Below are positions 11,231 through 19,900 of a stretch of 64,000 nucleotides of DNA, piece after piece. The stretch comes from Apoda limacodes (lineage: Eukaryota; Arthropoda; Insecta; Lepidoptera; Limacodidae), in NCBI GenBank assembly GCA_946406115.1, contig OX291543.1:32514815-32578814 (forward strand). The letters run 5' to 3'. Under the pieces are notes generated by a model that saw only the letters and a list, made by a program, of their open reading frames with translations, did not search any database and was not told the DNA's origin. Within the stretch, counting starts at the first letter, position 1. Each line of letters starts with the position of its first letter. The position numbers and the translations under genes are program-made.

Positions 11231-12012
11231 AATATTTATTTATGATTTTAGTGCAGCAAGTTGGTTATTACAAACGAGTAATATAACATAGACAAGAGTT
11301 CGACATACCAAGCCCGCATGAATATCATACAACGATTTTCAACACAATTGCAAAAAGCAGTATAATTTATAGGTAATCTTTATTTACTTTAAACCTTAAA
11401 ATAAACAAAGATTTCAAAAACGTTCCTTAAATAATAATATTTTTTTATCTGGCGCGTTATTCAGTAATTTTTTTATGTTAGCTGTAGTGAATACTTTAGA
11501 TTTTTTGTGAAAAATACGTGTAACTTTATGTAGGTACTTTGATTAATCTATGTCATTGTTAGTTTTAAGAGTGAGAAATTATTTCAACATCGAATATATT
11601 GACCATAATGAGGACGGCTTCTACTTCGCACAAAATTTATTGAAATAAGCCATTAAAACATTTTCAGAGAATGATTCAGTATTTCTTCGAGTTTTCCATG
11701 ATATAAAATAATTGTGCGCCATTTTGCCGGTTTGAGTCCATTTTTTGCAATTTTCACCTCATTTTAGATTCCCGCTTGAACTTATTATTTTGTAAATAGA
11801 TACAGTCGAAAAATCGCACCAACTTTTTCTAATATGAAAATGGCGCGCATTTGCAAATGGCGCCACGTGCGGGTGGTGAAAATTTGAACTACATCTCTCG
11901 TCTCTTTTTTCCTTAAAGTATTAAAGTGAGTCAAACGTATAAATCAAAAGCGTTTCCAAGGAGGTTCGATCGAAATTTAAAAAAACCGTAGAGGATACAC
12001 ACGGCGCCATTT
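11231..12012. other. No gene seen
   Basis: AT-rich sequence with a few GC-richer patches ('GGCGCCACGTGCGGGTGG' near 11860). No open frame, repeat family or RNA gene was recognised. Confidence 0.5.
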
Positions 12013-12074
12013 AACGGAGCGTGCGGTAAAACAGGTACTTATGTGAGAGTACCTATTTTACCGCACGTTCCGTT
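12013..12074. other. Strong 27-bp stem hairpin
   Basis: AACGGAGCGTGCGGTAAAAC followed by AGGTACT pairs with AGTACCTATTTTACCGCACG plus TTCCGTT across a loop of about eight bases. There are two non-Watson-Crick positions in the stem. It could be a tiny foldback MITE, an RNA hairpin or a chance palindrome; there is no homologous copy elsewhere in the window. Confidence 0.55.
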
Positions 12075-12920
12075 GTATGATGCGTTATTTTGAACCTTCG
12101 AACAATGGATACAAGCTTCGTTAATGCACTTATTGTGCAAATGTGTTGAAAAACAAATTACGGCGTTTACCCTTAATAGAAAGTTGAGTAATATAGAAAA
12201 AAAAAAATTTGGCAAGCGGTGTTGGGCAAAATTTTATTGGAAATAACAATAAGATAATTGCTATGTGGCCATCGCAACACCAATTAATCAAAATATGTTA
12301 ATTACTAAAGTCATTAAATAACATTAATTAATTAGTTAATTGTGGGTAACGCAATCAATAATTAATCGATTTTAAATTGCTGCCAGCATAATTAAAAAAT
12401 AATTAATTTGTCAACACTGTCCGCAAGTCGAAAGCTTATGCCTTATAAAGCCTTACTTAATAAATATAAATAGATATAACCATTACAAAGTTGTAACCAA
12501 TATCTCCCCAATTATTGTATAGTATCGATCTCATGTGAATTTGTTCCTCGTCCCTCCCAACGTCTGTCGCATCCAAGGCACCGCGCCGCGGCAGGACTTT
12601 AGTACCAACTGAGATAAAACATAATCGAGTAATATTTTGTGTACGATAATATTCATCGACGCTTCAGCGGCTTCTCGTCGTCTTAAACAAGGCAATGTAG
12701 AAACTCATACTAAATTGTTTACAGTCCAAAATAGTCTACAGATTTTTTTGAATTTCCTCCTTTTTTGAATTCTTAGGCAATTTCCCTGACTATTTGTCTG
12801 TGGCATCGTAGCGGCTGGACAGATAAACCTATTTCAATACCTACTTAAACTGTTTGGTGGAAATTAAGGGATAAAGAACTCGATTTTGAGAGCAAGGTTC
12901 CCGGTTCTTTAGTTCTCATT
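12075..12920. other. Left flank of the BEL element, no gene seen
   Basis: AT-rich DNA with a GC-richer patch around 12560-12600. No coding or RNA feature was recognised. It ends in the 5-bp CTACC at 12921-12925 that is duplicated on the other side of the BEL element. Confidence 0.5.
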
Positions 12921-13918
12921 CTACCTGTTAGCGACGGACCACACGAAACACATAAATAAGGATAGGATATAAGGATTAAAATGTAAACATTTTTAAATTA
13001 GGATTTTTTGATAAATAAAGTCGTATTGACACAATAGGGTAGCTCTAAAACGATACGTAAAATAATAAGTTAGTAAGTTGTAAGGTTTGTGAATTATATG
13101 ATAAATAAATAATAATAAGTTGTAACGTTGCAAGTGACGAAAAATAAAGTCACAACAACTAGGATAGAAGTATGTCGTTGCAATGTGAGATAGAGTACAT
13201 AAGGTTTGCTCAACTATGTACATTTTAAGTAAGAAGGTTAAATAAATAGTAAGATATATAAGAAATAACGTAGAAATAACTTAAGGAAGCGCATGTATTT
13301 CGTAAATAATATCTCGTGTAAACTTAGTAACTATAGGTAATGTCAGTAAGGATTTATTATGTAGAATTGTCAAAAATAAAATATACGATGTAAATAGTTT
13401 AGGCGTAAATAACATGTAGTGTTAGATATGTACTCAAGCAGAGATGAGTTAAATTCTTAATAATTCTTAATAATACTTAAATAGTTAAAATCTATCAGTG
13501 TAAAATTTGTATTTGTGTAATTGTATGAAAAGTAAGGGCGTGAATTTTTACAAAATAAGCAATACGTTGTGGATTACGCTCTTAACCTTTTGCTTAGTTC
13601 AACAAACTCCCGCGCACTTTGCCGTGGAGCTACTAGGCCGGGCGTGAATTTTGAAATTATAAGCAATACGCTTGCGAGACGCCCTTTGCATTTTTTGGCT
13701 CTTAAAGCCACAGTTTGTGAGATATCTGTATGAATTCTATTTCATAATGTTTGTAAAATTAATATCTATCTGTAGGAAGTAATTGTAATGTAGAGAAAAT
13801 TCATTTTTATATTTTAAAATAACAAAAACATGTACCTCCATACAAACGAGTTGTAGACAAGGACAGCAAGAATTGTAAGAGTAGTCTAGCTATAGTTTAC
13901 AACCGTAACGGTAATTTT

Positions 13919-16339
13919 ATGGCCTGCCGCTTTGTTCGAAATTGTTTAAAACTCGAGCGATCCAGCGGTCATCGTCTTCCTCCCGACACTAGAACTCCTC
14001 CCGACACTAGAACCGTGACGGACTGGGATAAATTTGGGCAATTGCTCGAAAATCCCAGCTCGCCACATCTAGATCGCGTTCCCAACGTTATCTCATCCGC
14101 GACCGATCTTAACGTAGCTATCGACTCACTCACTAGCCACCTGACCGCCACCGTTGGCGAGTGCTCACGACAGGTGCCGGTTGGTGATTATCACCACCTA
14201 ATCCTGCCTCAGCACATCAGGTCGCTAATGACTGAGCGTAACGCGGCCCGCCGCGCTCGCGACCGCGCTCCCACTATCGAAAATAAAGCTCGCTTCAACG
14301 ACTTACACCGCCGTGTAAGAACCGCTGTAGCTGAGCTCCGCGCCCAACGTTTCGGTGATCTTATGGAGAACATTTCTCCTTCTCACCAAGCTTATTGGCA
14401 CTTAGCCAGAGCTCTAAAATCCGAAACCGCAAACTCTCTCCCTCCGTTAACTCGTCCCAACAATAGCGTTCCCGCGTTCAATGACGACGAAAAAGCGGAT
14501 TGCCTAGCATCCAGCCTCCAAGCCCAATGTGCCTTAAGCACACAGCCTTTCGATCCCGATCATGTGCGCGAGGTAGACGGCGAAGTGGAGCGCAGAACTT
14601 CTCTGCCTCCACAAGACCCCCTGCCCCCTGTCACTGTCGACGAAGTCATACAGGTCATCAAAGACCTACGCCCCCGTAAGTCCCCCGGCGCAGACGGTAT
14701 CTCTAACGATATCCTAAAGCGCCTCACTCTTCCCCTTATCTGCCTCCTAGTAGCGATCTTTAACGCTGCTATGGAACATTGCATCTTTCCATCTCAATGG
14801 AAAGATGCAATCGTTATAGGCATCCATAAGCCCGGCAAAGCTCGTACCGAGCCGTCCTCCTATCGCCCTATAAGTTTACTAAAGGCCCTTGGTAAACTCT
14901 ATGAACGCCTCCTTCTCGCCCGCCTACGGAACTCTATAGTCTCCAGAGGCATTTTAATAGACGAGCAGTTTGGCTTTCGTGCCAAACACTCATGCGTCCA
15001 TCAAGTCCTCCGCATAACGGAACATATTCTTACTGGCTTCCAGCCAGCATTAGGTAAGACCCGTCACACGGGCGCTGTCTTCTTCGATGTAGCGAAAGCT
15101 TTCGACAAATTCTGGCACAACGGTTTAATTTTTAAACTGTACAACTTTCAGTTGCCAGATCGTCTCGTGCTCATCATACGAGACTATTTGTCGAATCGTA
15201 GCTTTCGCTACAGAGTTGAAGGCACTCTCTCCTCCCCCCGCCCCATAGAAGCAGGAGTCCCGCAAGGGTCCGTGCTCGCCCCCGTCTTGTACCTTCTGTA
15301 CACTAACGATATCCCAAAAACGATAGGTACCCAATTAGCCCTCTATGCGGACGATACCGCTCTCTATACTACCGATAGGCAAGTGAGTCGAATCACTGAG
15401 AGACTCCAATCCGCTATCACCGCCCTAGGCGAGTGGTTTCGGAAATGGAGAATCGAGGTGAATCCCGACAAAAGCTCTGCCGTCCTTTTCACCACAGGCA
15501 GCCCTCCGCGGCCAACTTCCCTCTCTCTCTTCGGTCGTGCCATTCCCTGGCAAAATAAGACCAAATATCTCGGTGTGACCATGGATAGACGTTTGAACTT
15601 CCACGCTCACACCAAAATAGTCAGAGACCGAGCCGCTTTTGTCCTCGGTCGTCTCTATCCCATGATAGGCAAGTATAGTAAGATGTCGCTTAGAAATAAG
15701 CTAAATCTTTACACAACTTGCATCCGCCCCATACTAGCTTATGCTAGCGTAGTCTTTGCTCTGTCCAAGCGCAATCTCCACAAACTCCAGACCCTCCAAA
15801 ACCGCTTTCTCAGAGCGGCCTCTGGAGCCTCTTGGTACGTTCGCAATGCGGACCTACACAGAGACTTCGAACTTCCCACGATTCCCCAGTACTTTAAAGA
15901 CTTGGCAGTCCGCTTTTTCGAGCGTACGCAAAATCACCCGAATAGATTAGTTGTGCAATCCACGACGTACATTCCCCCCGATCGTCCCCGTCGCGGTCGT
16001 AAAACTATACTCAGGCGGCCTCGGCACGTACTAACGTCCCCAGATGACGATCTCGCTGTCCGGATAGCGAGATTAGTCTCTACTACGTCGACCCCGAATA
16101 GGGCCTCCCTCCAAACACGACGCCGACGTCCCCGGGTTCGTCGGCGCCCACAAGGATACACTAGGTATCAAAGAGTGCCGGGGCGCTTCTCGCCCCCACT
16201 CAATCGCAACCGCACCCGCGTAACGGGGAACTCCCCTCCTGGCGGTGACTCACCTTCGGGTTCGAGACTCACGCCGGTCGAAGGGACGCCCCCGAGAGCG
16301 ACAACCCAAGCCGAGGCTTCCCCCGCGGGAAGCCCTTGA
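13919..16339 (+). CDS. Reverse transcriptase frame of the Jockey copy, fused to LTR codons
   Basis: An 806-codon open frame. The first 19-20 codons (MACRFVRNCLKLERSSGHR) come from the BEL LTR; the rest is LINE ORF2. RT motifs in order: 'SPGADGISNDILKRL' near 255, 'SSYRPISLLKALGKLYERL' near 315, 'FFDVAKAFDKFWHNGL' near 390, 'AGVPQGSVLAP' near 445 and the catalytic 'LYADDTALY' near 477. The C-terminal region is Arg/Pro-rich. An endonuclease domain is missing. The frame has no stop, so the copy is young, but without endonuclease and native start it is not expected to be active. The LTR-derived start is an accident of insertion in frame. Confidence 0.85.
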   Translation: MACRFVRNCLKLERSSGHRLPPDTRTPPDTRTVTDWDKFGQLLENPSSPHLDRVPNVISSATDLNVAIDSLTSHLTATVGECSRQVPVGDYHHLILPQHIRSLMTERNAARRARDRAPTIENKARFNDLHRRVRTAVAELRAQRFGDLMENISPSHQAYWHLARALKSETANSLPPLTRPNNSVPAFNDDEKADCLASSLQAQCALSTQPFDPDHVREVDGEVERRTSLPPQDPLPPVTVDEVIQVIKDLRPRKSPGADGISNDILKRLTLPLICLLVAIFNAAMEHCIFPSQWKDAIVIGIHKPGKARTEPSSYRPISLLKALGKLYERLLLARLRNSIVSRGILIDEQFGFRAKHSCVHQVLRITEHILTGFQPALGKTRHTGAVFFDVAKAFDKFWHNGLIFKLYNFQLPDRLVLIIRDYLSNRSFRYRVEGTLSSPRPIEAGVPQGSVLAPVLYLLYTNDIPKTIGTQLALYADDTALYTTDRQVSRITERLQSAITALGEWFRKWRIEVNPDKSSAVLFTTGSPPRPTSLSLFGRAIPWQNKTKYLGVTMDRRLNFHAHTKIVRDRAAFVLGRLYPMIGKYSKMSLRNKLNLYTTCIRPILAYASVVFALSKRNLHKLQTLQNRFLRAASGASWYVRNADLHRDFELPTIPQYFKDLAVRFFERTQNHPNRLVVQSTTYIPPDRPRRGRKTILRRPRHVLTSPDDDLAVRIARLVSTTSTPNRASLQTRRRRPRVRRRPQGYTRYQRVPGRFSPPLNRNRTRVTGNSPPGGDSPSGSRLTPVEGTPPRATTQAEASPAGSP

Positions 16340-16453
16340 GCGTTGGGCGCTATATGGGCTGAGGCTCCTTCAGAGTCTCGCCCCAAAAGTCCGGTGAAGC
16401 AGTAATGGCTGCAACAGCCAACTGCATAGTCAGCTCAGAATAAAGGGAATAAA
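13977..16453 (+). mobile_element. 5'-truncated Jockey-type LINE inserted in the 5' LTR
   Basis: The insert is 2477 bp, flanked by a 10-bp target duplication GGTCATCGTC (13967-13976 and 16454-16463). It is absent from the 3' LTR, so the ends are exact. The 5' end is an 18-bp direct repeat unit (13978-13995 and 13996-14013). The 3' end is 'CTCAGAATAAAGGGAATAAA', a short A-rich tail. It encodes a reverse transcriptase but lacks ORF1 and the endonuclease, as expected of 5' truncation. Two relatives lie at 61206-63583 (minus) and 45703-48340 (minus). Confidence 0.93.
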
Positions 16454-16917
16454 GGTCATCGTCAGTTCGCAGTCGCAGTTCGCAGCAAGAAATCAAGAAA
16501 GGAAGAACCAACAATCAAGGAAGAAACTCTGCAAGAAAATAAGTGCTCAATTGAAGGTTCAAGAAAGAAACGCTGCTAGGAAAAAGGAAGAAACTCTGCT
16601 AGAAATTAAGTGTAAAATAAGTGCTCTAGTGTAAATAAATTCTTCACAAGAAGACTCAGCTTCACTTCGGCTATTTTATTTTGCGCTCAAGAAATCTTCG
16701 TGGTCAGCGGTTCACAAGTGCGACACCCGGCTTCACCCGTCCGGCCCGCAATACGGTCGCCCACAACATACAGTACACTATAAACACGTCAGTGGCCTAG
16801 TCTAGTAGCTAGCTACCGTACGGTTGTCTAATTTCTACGGCGCTTCGTTGTCGTAGCTTCGTTTTAGCAACCGAGGAAGCTAGCCTACGCCCGTCGCCGC
16901 TGTGCGTGTTCGTAACA

Positions 16918-16945
16918 ATTTTCTGGTCCTGTCGAGCCGGATTTG
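16918..16945 (+). promoter_or_regulatory. Putative primer-binding region of the BEL element
   Basis: The bases directly after the 5' LTR ('TTCTGGTCCTGTCGAGCCGG') sit where tRNA primer binding occurs in LTR retrotransposons. I did not match them to a specific tRNA. Confidence 0.35.
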
Positions 16946-16965
16946 GGAAAAAAGAAGCCGTCAAC

Positions 16966-19900
16966 ATGCCGACCACAAGATCCGAGTCATCGCGTTCCAA
17001 GACGACCGAGTCAACCCAGACGAAGACTACTGGAGAGAGCAGCGGTACATCGAGAGATTGGAGCCAGTGCACGCCGACCGAAACTAGTACTGACGTCACC
17101 AGTCAGTCTACGAAGACAATAAGGACAGCCCCCCCCAGCACCAGTGCAGAAGAGTCCGGGGAGCTGAATATCGTAGCTGACACCAACAACGCAGTACCAG
17201 CCAGGCCTGCATTGCCACCGCCCACACCGCTGCCCAAAGAAAAGGGTACAACGAATGGTCAAGTCCAAAGGAGGAACCGTGACATCGATACGCAGTCCGT
17301 CCGCTCAAATAAGAGAAGACAAGCGGAGGCTCGTGCTAGAATGGAGCTGGCTCGTAAAGAAGTTGAGCTGGCTCAAGCCAAACTAAAGCTAGCAGAAGTG
17401 GAAGCCGACTCCGAAGAAGAAGAAGAAATTGAGATCTTCGAAAGGACCCATGAAGTGGAGGAATGGCTTGTCCAAACTGAAGAGAGGCAGGACAAGCAAA
17501 GACATCATCACGAAAGGCCAGCTCCAACCAAAGAAAAGAAGAGCGACATCCAAGAGCTGGCCCAAGCTATCGCTAAGCTCACCGAAAAGGCTCCAGACAC
17601 AGCAGCAGCATCCAGATTCACCGAACTTCCATACTTCAATGGCAATTGTGAAGAATGGCTGGCTTTTAGAAGGTCATTTGAGGATACAGCTCCATCCTTG
17701 TCCAACGTGCAGAATCTGGCACGTTTACGAAGGGCAGTCCAAGGAAAGGCAAGGGAAGCTGTACAAAGCCTGCTATTCACCGCCGAAGATCCGAAGGAAG
17801 TTATGACGGGACTGAAAGCAAGATTCGGAAGACCTGGAGCCCTGGCCTTAGCCGAGCTAGAGAAGATGAAGAGTCTACCAAGGGTCAATGAAAACCCAAG
17901 CGACATCTGCCAGTTTGCAAGCCGGGTCCGAAATGCAGTAGCAAGCATCAAAGCACTGAAGAAGAGTCAATACCTCAGCTCTCCTGAAACATTGAAGAGC
18001 CTAACTGAAAAGATGCCGTCTTCTATGAAGTTCCGTTGGTTTGCGTACCATCGAGAAAGAAGGGATGAAGAGATGCCTGAGCTCATCCTACTGGACGCAT
18101 TCCTCGGACTAGAAGCCGACATCTGTGGGGACTTTGCTCCACCTGAAGAGCTGAGGAGGACTTACAAGGCGGTTCCACCACAACCAAGGAAGCCCTGGGA
18201 ACCCACAAGCGTTACGAAGAGAAATTGGGAACCAGAGCACAAACCAATAAACAACGTACGGGAGCCGCCTCAAGAAAGGAAGAAAATCGCCTGTACGGGA
18301 TGCGAAGGCGATCATTACTTGCTTGACTGCAAAACTTTTAAAGAGGCTGACCTGAATGGAAAATGGGACATAGCGAAGAAAACAAGGACATGCTTCAAAT
18401 GCCTACGCTTCCGGCACTCAAGGTTGAATTGCAAGGCGCCGGTATGCAAGAAGTGCGGCAGATGGCATCACACGTCCCTCCATTCAGAGAAGCCGCCAAA
18501 CAGAGCAGAAGCACCAGGCACCAGTCAGTGTTACCAACTGGGCCAGCAAGAAGGAGAAGAAGCTGAAGAAAAAATCGCTTCAATCCATACAACAATAAGT
18601 AACGAAAAGGTCTACTTAAAAATAATGCCAGTAGACGTATATGGACCGAAGGGGCATGCCAGGGTCTTGGCGCTTCTGGACGAGGGCTCAACGGTGTCAC
18701 TATTGGACTCAAAGGTTGCTGAACAAATCGGAGTCAATGGGAAGAAAGAGACTCTGACAATAGAAACCGTTGGCGGAAAAATAATTAAGAAAAATAGCTC
18801 CGAACGTCTGAAAATTAAAATTAAAGGGGCCTACAGAAGAGACAAGAGGGCAATAGAGCTCCGAACAATGGAGGACCTTAAGCTGTCGCAACAGAAGGTG
18901 GCAATAGAGGACATCCGTAACTGCCAGCATTTAAGCGCCATTAAAGATCAGCTGGTCTACGATAAAGAAGAGCCCAAGCTTCTAATCGGGCAAGACAACT
19001 GGGGACTCATAGTGACAAGAAGATTGAAGAAGGGAAAGAAGACTGAGCCCGTAGCCTCACTCACCAGTCTCGGGTGGGTGCTACATGGCTGTGACGCTGC
19101 TTCAACAGTAGCAGTGCATTTTGTCAACCACTGTCGCATCTCGAACGAAGAGGAGATCAATGAGATCGTTCGAGACTTCTTCAAATTAGAGTCCCTGGGG
19201 ATCGAAGCCAAGCTGCCGAGCCATGATAGCGACAGAAGAGCCCTGGAAGTCCTGGAGAAGACAACAAAGAAATTGCCTGATAAGCAATACGAAACTGGGC
19301 TTCTGTGGAAGAAAGAAGATGAAGTTCTTCCAAACAACTGCAAGCAAGCCTTCAGGAGATTGGAAATCGTTGAAAAGAAGCTGGATCAAAACAAAGAGTT
19401 GAAAAAGGAATATGAGATCCAAATGACCAATCTCCTCGCAAAGGGGTACGCAGAGAAGGCACCGTGTAACGGCACTGATGGAAGAACATTCTATCTTCCA
19501 CACTTTGCTGTCGAACACCCAGTAAAAAAGAAGCCCAGAATCGTCTTCGATGCAGCAGCCAAGTTCCAGGGAAAGAGCTTAAATGATGCTCTTCTGCCCG
19601 GTCCAGATCTACTCCAATCACTGTTTGGAGTATTGCTGCGCTTCAGAGAGGGGCCAATTGCAATAATGGCCGACATACAAGACATGTTCCTCCGCATTAA
19701 AATTAGACAAGAAGACAGGGACAGTCTGAGGTTCCTTTGGCGCGGAAAAGGAAGAAAAGAGAAGCCAGAGGAATATAGAATGACTTCTGTAATTTTTGGT
19801 GCTGCCTCATCACCAGCCACGGCAATCTACGTAATGAACAAGAATGCTGAAGAGTACCAGGAGACCCGCCCAGCAGCAGTTAAGGCGATAAAAGAGAATC

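Larger units (their letters stand above)
12926..16917 (+). repeat. 5' LTR of the BEL element, split by a Jockey insertion
   Basis: LTR sequence is 12926-13976 and 16454-16917 (with the 10-bp target duplication counted once, 1505 bp). It matches the LTR at 22557-24247 almost base for base. Start TGTTAG, end GTAACA. Confidence 0.93.

Noticed and set aside
12993..13223. 76-codon minus frame, also at 22624-22854
   Set aside because: It is present twice only because it lies in the LTRs; antisense, low complexity.
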